Shown: positions 50,306 through 59,154, counted from the stretch's first letter. The stretch: DNA of 64,000 nucleotides from Actinospineispora acaciae DSM 45401 (GCF_000620785.1 NZ_JIAI01000008.1:248001-312000); one strand, 5' to 3'. Notes: generated by a model not told the origin, from the letters alone. Numbers and translations are program-made.

Positions 50306-51495
50306 GCCAGGGCATCAAGCCGGCCGCGGCGGTGGCCGTCGCGTGCATCGCGCTGTTCGCGGACATGCTGGTGTACGGGCTGGCCATCCCGGTGCTGCCG
50401 CTGCTGCCCGCCGTGGTCGCGGCCGGCCCGACGGCCACCGGCGCGATGTTCGCCGGCTACCCGGCCGCCGTCCTGCTGGTCACGCCGATCGGCGGCCGGC
50501 TGGTCGACAGGTACGGCCCGCGCCGGCCGCTGCTGATCGGGATGGTCGGGCTGGCCGCCACCACCGTGCTGTTCGCGGCCGGCGAGCCGTACTGGCTGCT
50601 GGTGCTGGCCCGGGTGCTGCAGGGCGTGGCGGGCGGGATGTCCTGGGTGGCCGGGCTGGCGCTGATCGCGGCGGCCACCCCGATGGCGACGCGGGGCCGG
50701 TCGATGGGGCTGGCGATGAGCATGGTGTCGCTGGGCGTGCTGGCCGGTCCGCCGCTGGCCGGCCTGCTGGTCGAGCGGTTCAACACCACCGCGCCGTTCC
50801 TGCTCGCCGCCGGGCTCGCGCTGGCCAACGGGGTGGCCCAGGTGCTGCTGGTGCGCGGGCACACCCCGGTGACCACCGACGACCCGGCCGGACCGCTGGA
50901 CGTGCTGCGGGTCAGGGGGTCGTGGTCGGTGGTCGGCGCGGTGGTCGTCGGTGCCGGCGCCATCGCGGCCGTCGAGCCCGTGCTGCCGCTGCACCTCACC
51001 GAGCGGTTCGGCATGAGCGCGCTGGACCTCGGGTTGGTGTTCGCGGCGGCCGTGTTGGCGGGTGCGGTGGTGAACCCGCTGGTCGGCGGCCTGGTCGGGC
51101 GGCGCGACGCCCGGGTGCTTGTCGGCGTCGGGGTGGCCGGCACGGTGCTGGCGCTGGTCGGGCTCGCGCTGGCCGGGCAGGCCTGGCAGGTGTGGACGGC
51201 CATGGCGGTGCTCGGCGCGGCGACCGCCTGCGTGCTCGCGCCGGCCACCACTCTGATCGGCTTCCAGGGCGCCGCGCTCGACCCGCCCGCGCTCGGCGGC
51301 GGGTACGCGCTGTTCAACCTGGCCTACGCCGCCGGGCTGATGCTCGGCCCGCTGCTCGCCGGCGCCGGTACCGATCTTGTCGGACTGGCGTCGGCGCTGG
51401 TCGGGCTGGCCGCGCTGGCCGCCGTGCTCGGCACCGCCGGGATCGCCGGGCTGCCCACCGGGCGCGGCGGGCCGCGCGAGAGACTTGACGCATGA
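50302..51495 (+). CDS. MFS drug-efflux-type transporter
   Basis: This 397-residue protein has about twelve membrane helices. Helix 1 reads VAVACIALFADMLVYGLAIPVLPLLP, and the loop 2-3 motif is GGRLVDRYGPRRPLL. LVLARVLQGVAGGMSWVAGLALIA and SMGLAMSMVSLGVLAGPPLAGLL (motif C, antiporter type) are also present. It belongs to the TetA/vesicular-amine-like drug:H+ antiporters. Its ATG lies in the TetR stop codon and its own stop overlaps the next gene, so three genes are coupled. Confidence 0.9.
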   Translation: MSQGIKPAAAVAVACIALFADMLVYGLAIPVLPLLPAVVAAGPTATGAMFAGYPAAVLLVTPIGGRLVDRYGPRRPLLIGMVGLAATTVLFAAGEPYWLLVLARVLQGVAGGMSWVAGLALIAAATPMATRGRSMGLAMSMVSLGVLAGPPLAGLLVERFNTTAPFLLAAGLALANGVAQVLLVRGHTPVTTDDPAGPLDVLRVRGSWSVVGAVVVGAGAIAAVEPVLPLHLTERFGMSALDLGLVFAAAVLAGAVVNPLVGGLVGRRDARVLVGVGVAGTVLALVGLALAGQAWQVWTAMAVLGAATACVLAPATTLIGFQGAALDPPALGGGYALFNLAYAAGLMLGPLLAGAGTDLVGLASALVGLAALAAVLGTAGIAGLPTGRGGPRERLDA

Positions 51496-51869
51496 CCCCG
51501 CTGCTGGTGTTCGACGGCGAGTGCGGCTTCTGTACCCGCACCCTGGGCTGGCTGCGCCTGGCGGACCGCCACCGAGTGATCGAGACCGCGCCCTACCAGC
51601 GCCCCGGCGTGCCGGAGCTGGTCGGCGCGAGCCGGGAGCAGTGCGCCGCCGCCGTGCAGTGGCGCGACGCCGACGGCACCAGGGCCGAGGGCGCCGCCGC
51701 GATCAGCGCCGCGCTGTCGGTGGCCCTGGACTCGACCTGGCCCCAGCGGCTCTACCAGCGCACCTCGCGCGCGCAGGGCAAGCTCTACGGCTGGGTCTCG
51801 GAGAACCGGCACCGGCTGCCCGGCGTCACCCCGTGGTGCACCCGCTACCCGCACGACTGCGGGGCCTGA
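51492..51869 (+). CDS. DCC-family (DUF393) thiol-disulfide oxidoreductase-like protein
   Basis: This 125-residue thioredoxin-fold protein begins LLVFDGECGFCTRTLGWL, the DxxCxxC motif that names the DCC family. It contains a late RYPHDCGA end with another cysteine. Its redox activity has not been generally proven. It is the third gene of the TetR-MFS operon, through an ATGA overlap. Its link to efflux is unclear. Confidence 0.85.
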   Translation: MTPLLVFDGECGFCTRTLGWLRLADRHRVIETAPYQRPGVPELVGASREQCAAAVQWRDADGTRAEGAAAISAALSVALDSTWPQRLYQRTSRAQGKLYGWVSENRHRLPGVTPWCTRYPHDCGA

Positions 51870-51873
51870 ACAA

Positions 51874-52230
51874 CTAGAGCAGCTCCAGGGCGCGCTCCGG
51901 CGGGCGGGCCACCACCGCGCGGTCGCCGAGCAGCACGATCGGCCGCTCGATCAGGATCGGGTTGGCGGCCAGCGCGTCCAGCAGGGCGTCCCGGTCGGCG
52001 CCGGCCAGCCCCAGCTCGCGGTAGCGCGCCTCGCCGGTGCGGGTGATCGCGCGCGGGTCGTCGGTGCCTAGCCGGCGCAGCACGTCCTCCAGCTCGGCAC
52101 GGGTCGGCGCGTCCTCCAGGTAGCGGACCACCGTCGGGTCGACGCCGCGCTCGGCGAGCAGGGCCAGCGCGCCCCGGCTCTTCGAACAGCGCGGGTTGTG
52201 CCAGATCGTCACGTTCCGCTGAACGGTCAC
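51874..52230 (-). CDS. arsC: ArsC-family arsenate reductase-like protein
   Basis: From GTG 52230 this is 118 residues. The N-terminal VTIWHNPRCSKSRGALALL places the catalytic Cys15 in the HNPxCSKSR motif of glutaredoxin-coupled ArsC proteins. DPRAITRTGEARYRELGL and PILIERPIVLLGDRAVVARPPE follow the family. No other ars gene is near, so it might reduce arsenate or serve an unknown redox role. It is convergent with the DCC gene with a 4 bp gap. Confidence 0.88.
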   Translation of the reverse strand: MTVQRNVTIWHNPRCSKSRGALALLAERGVDPTVVRYLEDAPTRAELEDVLRRLGTDDPRAITRTGEARYRELGLAGADRDALLDALAANPILIERPIVLLGDRAVVARPPERALELL

Positions 52231-52245
52231 GGTCAGCAATGGTAA

Positions 52246-52284
52246 GGCCGGCCCCCGCGACCACCCGCGAAGCGGGGGCCGGCC
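52246..52284. terminator. terminator after katA
   Basis: GGCCGGCCCCCGC (52246-52258) pairs perfectly with GCGGGGGCCGGCC (52272-52284) across a 13 nt loop. It lies just beyond the katA stop and before arsC. Confidence 0.8.
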
Positions 52285-52291
52285 AGCCCTG

Positions 52292-53740
52292 TCAGCCGCC
52301 GTTGCGGACGGCCTGCTCGATGCGGTCACCGAGCTGCTTGTCGATGTTCTTCCAGTACTCGAACGCGCGCGCCAGCACCGGCTCGCTCACGCCGCCGAGC
52401 AGGTGCCCGGACACGTTGGACACCATCCGGTCGCGGGCCGCGTCGTCGAGCACCTCGCGGACCATGGTGCCGGCCTGGCCCCAGTCGTCGTCGTCGCGGC
52501 GCAGCGTGTAGGCCGAGCGGACCATCTCGCCGTCGGCGTGCCAGAGCGCCTCGGCGGTCCGTGCCGGGTCGGCCTTCGGGCCCTCGTAGGAGTTCGGCGC
52601 GTACACCGGGTCGGACGCGTTGCGCACCCTCATCGCGCCGTCCTTGGAGTAGCTGTTGACCTCGACCTTGGGCGAGTTCACCGGGATCTGCTTGTAGTTC
52701 ACCCCGAGGCGGTGCCGGTGCGCGTCGGCGTAGGAGAAGCCACGGGCGAGCAGCATCTTGTCCGGGCTCAGGCCGGTGCCGGCCACCATGTTGTTCGGTT
52801 CGAACGCGGCCTGCTCCATCTCGGTGTGGTAGTCGGTGACGTTGCGGTTCAGCGTCAGCCTGCCGACGTCGATCAGCGGGTAGTCGCCGTGCGGCCAGAC
52901 CTTGGTCAGGTCGAACGGGTTGAACCGGTAGGTCTTGGCGTCCTCGAACGGCATGATCTGCATCTTCAGCGTCCAGCTCGGGTGCTCGCCGCGCTCGATC
53001 GCGTCGTACAGGTCGCGCTGGTGGTAGTCGCCGTCCTTGCCGGCCAGCTCGTCCGCCTCGGCCTGGGTGAGGTAGTCGATGCCCTGGTCGGTCTTCCAGT
53101 GGTACTTGACCCAGAAGATCTCGCCGGCGGCGTTGACCCAGCTGTAGGTGTGGCTGGAGTAGCCGTTCATGTGCCGCCAGGTCTTCGGGATGCCCCGGTC
53201 GCCCATCAGCCAGCTCAGCATGTGCGCCGACTCCGGGGACAGCGTCCAGAAGTCCCACTGCATGTCGTTGTCCCGCAGGTTGTTCGACAGCCTGCGCTTC
53301 TGCGAGCGGATGAAGTGCTGGAACTTCAGGGGGTCCCGGATGAAGAAGATCGGGACGTTGTTCCCGACGATGTCCAGGTTGCCCTCGGAGGTGTAGAGCT
53401 TGACGGCGAACCCGCGCGGGTCGCGCCAGGTGTCGGGGCTGCCCCGCTCGCCGGCGACGGTGGAGAACCTGACCAGCGACTCGGTCTTGGCGCCGGGCTG
53501 GAACACCGCCGCCTTGGTGTAGGCGCTGACGTCGTTGGTCACCTCGAAGTGGCCGAACGCGCCACCGCCCTTGGCGTGCGGCTGGCGCTCCGGGATGCGC
53601 TCCCGGTTGAAGTTCGCCATCTGCTCGATGAGGTAGTGATCGTGCAGAACGATGGGACCGTCCGGTCCGATGGTGAGCGAATGCTCGTCGCTCGCCACCG
53701 GGATGCCGGCGTCCGTCGTGGTTGGCCGCGTGGAGGTCAC
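52292..53740 (-). CDS. katA: monofunctional heme catalase
   Basis: This 482-residue small-subunit (clade 3) catalase has its heme-distal His in RERIPERQPHAKGGGAFGHFEVT, VRFSTVAGERGSPDTWRDPRGFAVKLYT, and the proximal Tyr region RLGVNYKQIPVN. It breaks down H2O2. GTG 53740 overlaps the stop of the upstream fur gene and is preceded by AAGGAG. The fur-katA operon layout indicates peroxide- or metal-responsive control. Confidence 0.95.
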   Translation of the reverse strand: MTSTRPTTTDAGIPVASDEHSLTIGPDGPIVLHDHYLIEQMANFNRERIPERQPHAKGGGAFGHFEVTNDVSAYTKAAVFQPGAKTESLVRFSTVAGERGSPDTWRDPRGFAVKLYTSEGNLDIVGNNVPIFFIRDPLKFQHFIRSQKRRLSNNLRDNDMQWDFWTLSPESAHMLSWLMGDRGIPKTWRHMNGYSSHTYSWVNAAGEIFWVKYHWKTDQGIDYLTQAEADELAGKDGDYHQRDLYDAIERGEHPSWTLKMQIMPFEDAKTYRFNPFDLTKVWPHGDYPLIDVGRLTLNRNVTDYHTEMEQAAFEPNNMVAGTGLSPDKMLLARGFSYADAHRHRLGVNYKQIPVNSPKVEVNSYSKDGAMRVRNASDPVYAPNSYEGPKADPARTAEALWHADGEMVRSAYTLRRDDDDWGQAGTMVREVLDDAARDRMVSNVSGHLLGGVSEPVLARAFEYWKNIDKQLGDRIEQAVRNGG

Positions 53741-54189
53741 GGCTGCAGCTCCTTCGTGTTGTGGTGGGATACGGGCCGGTCCTGGCAGTCCGGGCACAGC
53801 CCCCAGAACACGACCTCGGCTTCGTCAACTGTGAAACCGGCGTCCTCGCCGGGGGCCAGGCACGGCCGCTCGCCGACCGTGCAGTCGACGTCCTCGGTCC
53901 GCCCGCAGCGCCGGCACACCAGGTGGTGATGGTTGTCCCCGGTGCGGGTCTCGAACAGGGCCGCCGAGCCGGCTGGCTCGATCCGACGGACCAGGCCGGC
54001 ATGGGTACAGGCCGCGAGCACGTCGTACACGGCCTGCTTGGACACCGAACCGAGGCGGGCGGCGACCAACCGGGCCACCGTGTCCGCGGTGGCGTGCGGG
54101 TGCTCGCCCAGCACCTCCAGCACCGCGACCCGCGATGCGGTCACCCGCATGCCGGCGGTGCGCAGCCGCTCGCTCGTATCGCCCGGCAT
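53737..54189 (-). CDS. furA: Fur-family peroxide/metal repressor (FurA/CatR type)
   Basis: This 150-residue protein has a winged helix (LRTAGMRVTASRVAVLEVLGEHPHATADTVARLVAARLGSVSKQAVYDVLAACTHAGLVRRIEP) and a metal-binding half (GDNHHHLVCRRCGRTEDVDC, FWGLCPDCQDRP). The latter includes the HHH motif and two CxxC pairs. It matches mycobacterial FurA and streptomycete CatR. ATG 54189 is chosen; in-frame upstream GTGs (about 54240-54250) could extend it. It is translationally coupled to katA. Confidence 0.92.
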   Translation of the reverse strand: MPGDTSERLRTAGMRVTASRVAVLEVLGEHPHATADTVARLVAARLGSVSKQAVYDVLAACTHAGLVRRIEPAGSAALFETRTGDNHHHLVCRRCGRTEDVDCTVGERPCLAPGEDAGFTVDEAEVVFWGLCPDCQDRPVSHHNTKELQP

Positions 54190-54253
54190 GGCCGCGGCGG
54201 ACGATACGCGCGAGCGCTCGGGACCGAAGTTCGGCACGTCCCCGACCACACCA

Positions 54254-54276
54254 CCTTTTCTGGACTTAGTCAAGAG
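54254..54276 (-). promoter_or_regulatory. furA promoter/operator
   Basis: Read on the minus strand, CTTGACTAAGTCCAGAAAAG contains a TTGACT -35 and closely resembles the furA-katG promoter box I recall from mycobacteria. It lies 65 bp upstream of ATG 54189. Confidence 0.65.
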
Positions 54277-54416
54277 TAGGCGGGGTTGTCGGCGCGTCCG
54301 GGTGTGGCACGCCACGGTGGGTAGTCGGGCGGGCACCGCTCGTCGACTCGTGACACCGAAAAGCCGACGTAGATGCGGCTAAACGGCGGTCATACCGGAC
54401 GCCCACGCCTGTCACC

Positions 54417-54494
54417 ATGAGTGACATCCGCTCCCCCTGGACCGACCACCGCAACAACAGCATGCCGATGAGCCCGCAATGCCCGACGAGCTGA
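54417..54494 (+). CDS. upstream ORF overlapping the start of the next gene
   Basis: A 25-residue ORF (MSDIRSPWTDHRNNSMPMSP, then QCPTS) ends at TGA 54492-54494. This is 11 bp inside the next gene, whose ATG is at 54479 in another frame. It may couple translation, since the downstream gene has no ribosome site of its own. It could also be chance. Confidence 0.35.
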   Translation: MSDIRSPWTDHRNNSMPMSPQCPTS

Positions 54495-55714
54495 CCCTGG
54501 CGGCACGACAGGCCGCCCGGGCTCGACGCGTCCACCCCGACCGCCCGGACCGGCCGGAACGCACGGCCCATCGCGTCCGAGTCACGCGCGACCCGCGCCC
54601 GGCGGTCCGCGCCAACCACATCGGTCATGCCGGCAACGGGACGAGCATCGGCAACGGAGCTGGCCGAAACCTCGATGGACACGCCAGCCACAACAACCAC
54701 GCCGACGCCAACGGCGACGCCGGCCGCAAGGACCGAGTGAGCCGCCACAACCGAGCCAGACGCCATGGCCGCACGACCCGAGGCGCCCGGGCCGATCCCC
54801 GGGCCGATCCCCGGGCCGATCCCCGCAAGGACGCCCGAGCCGAACCCCGCAACGGCGCCCGAGCCAACCCCCGGTCCGAGCGCCGCAACGACGCCGGTCG
54901 CGGCGACCGGACCGAGGCCGCTCGCGGGGGTCGGCTCCTCGGGCGCGGCTCCCGGTCTCGCCGGATCCTGGCGGTGATCGTGCTGCTGGCGGCGCTCACC
55001 GCGCTGTGGTTCGGCCGAGGCGCCTGGTGGCCGGCGGTGACCTCGACGAACCCGTACCAGACCAGCCCGGCTGCGAACTTCCCGGTCGGCGCCGAGGGCA
55101 TCGTGACGCCGGACGCGGCCGCGGTGGACGGCATGACCGCCGACCAGGTCGCCGACGCGCTGAACCGCGTCAAGCGCGCCCTGGAGGCCGCCTACCTGGA
55201 CCCCCGCCTGCTGGTCGAGCACGACCCGACCCCGGTGCTCAACCTGCTCGCCCCGGACAGCGCGGCGACCGTGCGGCAGCGGTTCGCGGCCGGCGAGTAC
55301 GGCACCGCGCTCGTCCAGTTGGCCTCCGGCACCAAGCTGGCCGCCGAACCACGCTCCAGCGGGCGGATGCGCTACGAACGCGTGGACTGGAACGGCCGGC
55401 CGGCGCTCGACGTGACGAGCAACTACGTGTTCGCGTACGCCTTCGCCAGGCCATCGGGCGTGGTTGTGATTCACACCGAGACGCATTGGATGTTCCCGCT
55501 GGGAAGTGACATCCGACCGTCCTCGCGTGGCATGTACCTAGGCCGGACGAACGGCTACTGGCACGGCATGGACTGCACGTTCGCCGCCACCGGCCGCACC
55601 GCGCCCGCCACCGCACGCAGCCGGGGCACCGACCCCGACTACCGCGAGTCCGACTCGCTGGACGCCTACTTCGACCCCACCCGCCCGGTCACCGTGACGT
55701 CCGGCTGCCGCTGA
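54479..55714 (+). CDS. hypothetical single-pass membrane protein with disordered Arg-rich N-terminus
   Basis: This 411-residue protein has a long charged, low-complexity cytoplasmic region (about 1-155) rich in Arg, Asp, Asn and His. It includes three RADP units from a 12 bp tandem repeat (54789-54824). One membrane helix follows (ILAVIVLLAALTALWFGRGAWW), then an extracellular domain of about 230 residues with MTADQVADALNRVKRALEAAYLDPRLL, a DWNGRPALDVTSNYVFAYAF strand region and two cysteines (MDCTFA, SGCR). No family is recognised. Lack of a ribosome site makes the start uncertain. Confidence 0.7.
   Translation: MPDELTLAARQAARARRVHPDRPDRPERTAHRVRVTRDPRPAVRANHIGHAGNGTSIGNGAGRNLDGHASHNNHADANGDAGRKDRVSRHNRARRHGRTTRGARADPRADPRADPRKDARAEPRNGARANPRSERRNDAGRGDRTEAARGGRLLGRGSRSRRILAVIVLLAALTALWFGRGAWWPAVTSTNPYQTSPAANFPVGAEGIVTPDAAAVDGMTADQVADALNRVKRALEAAYLDPRLLVEHDPTPVLNLLAPDSAATVRQRFAAGEYGTALVQLASGTKLAAEPRSSGRMRYERVDWNGRPALDVTSNYVFAYAFARPSGVVVIHTETHWMFPLGSDIRPSSRGMYLGRTNGYWHGMDCTFAATGRTAPATARSRGTDPDYRESDSLDAYFDPTRPVTVTSGCR
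54789..54824 (+). repeat. 12 bp tandem repeat, three units
   Basis: GGGCCGATCCCC is repeated three times in frame and encodes Arg-Ala-Asp-Pro units in the disordered N-terminus of the membrane protein. Confidence 0.85.
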
Positions 55715-56364
55715 CCGCCCACGCCCCGGCAGGCGAGCGCGGCGGCGACCGCCCGCCCGATGCCCGCGGCACGCCCCACGACCTCCACGTCCCCGACCAG
55801 CGGCGCACGCCGCTCCCGGCCGACCGTCCGCACCGACACCCCCCGAGGACCGCGCGGCGGCGCGCCCAACAGATGCCGGGGAGACCCCGACCGCTGCCGA
55901 GGCACCCGTACCCGCAGCTCCAGCCTCTGACCCTCGACCTCCGGCTCGGGCTCACGCCGCCTACGCCCGCAACAGAACCCGCCGCCGATCAGCACCAGCA
56001 CGCCCCAGCCGACCAGCAGCGCCATCGCCCGATCCGTGGCCGGGCTCGGCCCCCGCCGGGCGCCCGGTTCACCAACCTCCGGAACATGCCTGGTGGCCGT
56101 CGAGGCCGGCACCCCCCGCACCGAGGCGTCCCCAACGACCCCCGGCGCCACCGCCGCCCCCAACCGTTCCTCACACCCCGCCGCGAGCCCCGACCCGCTC
56201 GATCCGGCACACGCGGACGCCGCCTGGGCCAGCGCGAACGCGCCAAGCCCGAGCACCGCCCCGACCGCGCACGCGATCACGACGACCAAAGCACGGACCC
56301 GGGACACGGCATCCCTCAACAATCGGTTGATGATCACTTCTCGCAGAAAGTTACCAACCGTCAC
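55666..56364 (-). CDS. hypothetical membrane protein
   Basis: This 232-residue protein starts MTVGNFLREVIINRLLRD. The first membrane helix is VRALVVVIACAVGAVLGLGAFALA, then a Cys-containing loop (SACAGSSGSGLAAGCEERLG) and a second helix ALLVGWGVLVLIGGGFCC. A basic C-terminal cytoplasmic part rich in Arg and Gly follows. The two helices and lower-GC start region support this strand over the overlapping frames. It overlaps the convergent 54479-55714 gene by 49 bp, so its true end could be affected. Function unknown. Confidence 0.5.
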   Translation of the reverse strand: MTVGNFLREVIINRLLRDAVSRVRALVVVIACAVGAVLGLGAFALAQAASACAGSSGSGLAAGCEERLGAAVAPGVVGDASVRGVPASTATRHVPEVGEPGARRGPSPATDRAMALLVGWGVLVLIGGGFCCGRRRREPEPEVEGQRLELRVRVPRQRSGSPRHLLGAPPRGPRGVSVRTVGRERRAPLVGDVEVVGRAAGIGRAVAAALACRGVGGQRQPDVTVTGRVGSK

Positions 56365-56518
56365 ATTGATCTCGCGGGATCGACACCCAATAGATTGATG
56401 AGGTCGTGTCCCCGCAGGTCACCGTGACGCGCTGTCGGGGCGCCGCACAGCTTGCTGGGGTGTCGCGCATGGTGCGGGCTGTGCGGCGGCCCAGGTTGGT
56501 ATGCGGCCGGGGCGGCGG

Positions 56519-57190
56519 TCAGGTGAGGGCGGCGGTCAGTTGGGTTGCGGTGGCCGGGTCGTGCCGGGCGGTCGTGGTCAGCATCGCGACGAGCTGGTCG
56601 ACCAGCCAGTCCTCCAGCCGCTCGCGCGCCGGCGTGCCCTCGCGCAGCCAGGTCACGCTCGCGCCCTCCACCACGGCGAACCAGCTGCGCAGGGTCAGCT
56701 CCAGCATCGGTGTGACCGGTTCCCCTGGGGCCAGGCGCTCGCCGACGATGCGCACGACGTGCTCGCGCACGCTGTCCACCAGCTCGTTCGTCGCCTCGGT
56801 CGCGATCAGCGAGCCGGTGCGCATCAGTGCCACGTAGGCGCTGGCGTAGGTCTGGGCGGAGCCGAGGAAGGCGTTCAACGAGTAGCGGACCTGGTCGAGC
56901 AGCGGGTACTCCTCGGGCGGGGTGATCGCGGCGATCACTTCGTCGACCACCGCGCGCAGCGCCGCGACCCGCAGCTCGTGGATGTTCGGGAAGTACCTGT
57001 AGAACAGCGCGCGCGACACGTCCGCCGCCCTGGCCACGTCGTCGACGGTGACCAGCTCGGGCGGCCGGTCGGCGAACAGCGTGAGCGCCGTGCTCACCAG
57101 GTGCTCGCGCCGTCGCTGCGGGCTCATCCGCCGGGCCGACGGGTACTCCAGGCCCACCCGCAGCCTCGGCCGGACGCGGTCCGCCGTCAC
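56519..57190 (-). CDS. TetR-family regulator, last gene of the ephD-like operon
   Basis: This 223-residue protein has the HTH RREHLVSTALTLFADRPPELVTVDDVARAADVSRALFYRYFPNIHELRVAAL and a helical ligand domain. GTG 57190 overlaps the stop of the ferredoxin reductase gene (GTGA), placing it in one transcript with the three enzymes upstream. ATG 57127 is another possible start. It probably controls the operon through the site at 60894-60921. The 154 bp to its left hold no gene that I can support. Confidence 0.88.
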   Translation of the reverse strand: MTADRVRPRLRVGLEYPSARRMSPQRRREHLVSTALTLFADRPPELVTVDDVARAADVSRALFYRYFPNIHELRVAALRAVVDEVIAAITPPEEYPLLDQVRYSLNAFLGSAQTYASAYVALMRTGSLIATEATNELVDSVREHVVRIVGERLAPGEPVTPMLELTLRSWFAVVEGASVTWLREGTPARERLEDWLVDQLVAMLTTTARHDPATATQLTAALT

Positions 57191-58248
57191 AGGTCGAGCA
57201 CCAGCCGTTCCCCCTCCGCCCGCGACACGCAGATGGTCATCGTGCCGGCTCGCTCCGGCGCGGTCAGCGCCCGGTCCCGGTGCTCGACCGCGCCGGCCAG
57301 CACCCGGGTCCGGCAGGTGCCGCAGAAACCCTGCCGGCAGGAGTACGCCACGTCCGGCAGCCGCTCCGTGATGACCTCCAGCGCGGACCTGTCGGCCGGG
57401 ACCTCGAGGCTGACGCCAGCCCGGGCCAGCTCGACGGTGAACGCCCGCCCGCCCGACACCGGCGGCGCCGCGAACCGCTCGACGTGCAGCGCGGCCAGGG
57501 ATGCGCCGGCGGAGCGCACGGCGGCCAGCATCGGCGGCGGACCGCACAGGTAGCCGACCGTGCCCCCGCCCGGGGCGTTGGCCACCAGCGCCTCGCCGCT
57601 GGGCGGGCCGCCCCGCTCGTCGTCCGCCCAGATCACCACCCGGGACGGATCCAGCCCGCCGATCTCGTCCAGGAACGGCATGGAGTCGCGCCCGCGGCCG
57701 GCGTAGACGAACCGCCAGTCCGCGCCGGCGGCCGCCACCGCGCGCACCATCGGCAGGATCGGGGTGATCCCGATGCCGCCCGCCATGAAGAGATACCGAG
57801 GCGCCCGGATCAGCGGGAACCCCGAGCGCGGCCCGCGCACCCGCACCCGTGCGCCCTCGCCCAGCCCGTGCACCTCGCGGGAGCCGCCGGCGCCGTCCCG
57901 GATCCGCCGCACCGCGATCCGGTAGCCGTCGCGCCGTGCCGGGTCACCGCACAGCGAGTACTGCCGGACCCGGCCGGACGGCAGCACCACGTCCAGGTGC
58001 GCGCCGGGCCACCACCGAGGCAGCTCCGGGCCGGCCGGGTCGCCGTCCGCCCTGGTCAACAGCAGGCTGACCACGTCGCTCGCCTCCGCGCGCACCCGCC
58101 GCACGACCAGCTCCAGCTCGCGCCGCACGGCCACCACCGGCGGGCGCCGGCCCAGCAGGCTCAGCTCGCCGGCGAGCGCGATGGCCGCCCCGACCGCCCG
58201 GAACACCGGGCTCGGCCGAGGAAACGCCGGCGGAGAACCAGCGCTCAC
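57187..58248 (-). CDS. ferredoxin-NAD(P)H oxidoreductase with C-terminal [2Fe-2S] domain
   Basis: This 353-residue protein has an FAD domain (WPGAHLDVVLPSGRVRQYSLCGDP), an NAD domain (YLFMAGGIGITPILPMVRA, YLCGPPPMLAAV) and a C-terminal [2Fe-2S] domain with YSCRQGFCGTCRTRVLAG and a distant Cys (MTICVSRAEG). It resembles reductases of the vanillate demethylase/phthalate dioxygenase type. It overlaps both neighbours by 4 bp. It probably feeds electrons to the PF10118 protein or to another oxygenase acting on lipids. Confidence 0.9.
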   Translation of the reverse strand: MSAGSPPAFPRPSPVFRAVGAAIALAGELSLLGRRPPVVAVRRELELVVRRVRAEASDVVSLLLTRADGDPAGPELPRWWPGAHLDVVLPSGRVRQYSLCGDPARRDGYRIAVRRIRDGAGGSREVHGLGEGARVRVRGPRSGFPLIRAPRYLFMAGGIGITPILPMVRAVAAAGADWRFVYAGRGRDSMPFLDEIGGLDPSRVVIWADDERGGPPSGEALVANAPGGGTVGYLCGPPPMLAAVRSAGASLAALHVERFAAPPVSGGRAFTVELARAGVSLEVPADRSALEVITERLPDVAYSCRQGFCGTCRTRVLAGAVEHRDRALTAPERAGTMTICVSRAEGERLVLDL

Positions 58249-59141
58249 CGGCCGCCCCGTTCATCGGCCGCCTTGGCCGCGGGCGAGCTGGCCAGGTATG
58301 CCACCGCCTGGCTGGTCGAGCCGTGCTGGCTGGGGTGGTAGTCGCGCCGCAGGTAGGGCAGGAACGACCTCAGCAGCCGCCCCGGGCCGGGCAGGCCGTA
58401 CCTCCGCGTGGCCCGCAGCGGGTCGGTGAGCCGGGGGCGACGCCGGCCGGTCGGGTCGTTGGCCATCAGGAACCGCACGCCCTTGATCCACAGCGCCAGC
58501 ATCCCGGGCGCCACCACCAGCATCAGCTTGGCCCGCCGCCAGTACCGACCGTCCAGGTGCATGTACAGGTCGAAGGCCACCGCGCGGTGCTCGACCTCCT
58601 CGGCGCCGTGCCAGCGCAGCAGGTCGAGCATGGTCGGGTCGGCCCCGGCGGCGTCCAGACCGGGCGAGTTCAGGATCATGTCACCGAGCACGGCGGTGAA
58701 GTGCTCGATCGCCGCTACGCCCGCCACCTGCTCGATCAGCCGTTCCTCGCGGCGGCGCTCCGGGTTGCGCCGGCCGGTGAAGTCACGCTCGCCGAGCGCG
58801 TGCCGGAACAGCCAGCGCACCTGGCCGACGTAGGGCTCGGGGTCCAGGCCGTGCGCGGTGAAGTGGTCGAGCACGCCCTGGTGCGACTCGGCGTGCACCG
58901 CCTCCTGGCCGATGAACCCGCGCACCTCCTCGGCCAGCCGCTCGTCGCGGATCATCGGCAGCGCCTGGGTGAACAGCCGCACGAACCACCGCTCGCCCTC
59001 CGGGAGGAGCAGGTGCAACACGTTGAGCAGGTGCGTGGTGTACGGGTCGCCCGGGATCCAGTGCATGGGCAGCGCCGACCAGTCGAACTCGACGTCCCGG
59101 GGGCGCAGCGAGACGCGATCCGGTTCCTCCAGTTCGTCCAT
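58245..59141 (-). CDS. PF10118 metal-dependent hydrolase-like (di-iron-type) protein
   Basis: This 298-residue helical protein has metal-ligand motifs: FIGQEAVHAESHQGVLDHF, AAIEHFTAVLGDMIL and WHGAEEVEHRAVAFDLYMHL. The set of Glu and His residues (ExxH repeated) resembles a ferritin-like di-iron site. The family is annotated as a predicted metal-dependent hydrolase, but a di-iron oxygenase fits equally well, above all next to a reductase. A hydrophobic stretch (LMLVVAPGMLALWIKGV) suggests membrane contact. It is co-transcribed with the ephD-like gene. Confidence 0.8.
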   Translation of the reverse strand: MDELEEPDRVSLRPRDVEFDWSALPMHWIPGDPYTTHLLNVLHLLLPEGERWFVRLFTQALPMIRDERLAEEVRGFIGQEAVHAESHQGVLDHFTAHGLDPEPYVGQVRWLFRHALGERDFTGRRNPERRREERLIEQVAGVAAIEHFTAVLGDMILNSPGLDAAGADPTMLDLLRWHGAEEVEHRAVAFDLYMHLDGRYWRRAKLMLVVAPGMLALWIKGVRFLMANDPTGRRRPRLTDPLRATRRYGLPGPGRLLRSFLPYLRRDYHPSQHGSTSQAVAYLASSPAAKAADERGGR

Positions 59142-59154
59142 GCCGGGCGCCTTC

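Noticed and set aside
54266..55486. 406-residue minus-strand frame opposite the hypothetical membrane protein
   Set aside because: The plus frame has a clear membrane helix and a folded C-terminal region; the minus frame lacks any domain and covers the furA promoter.
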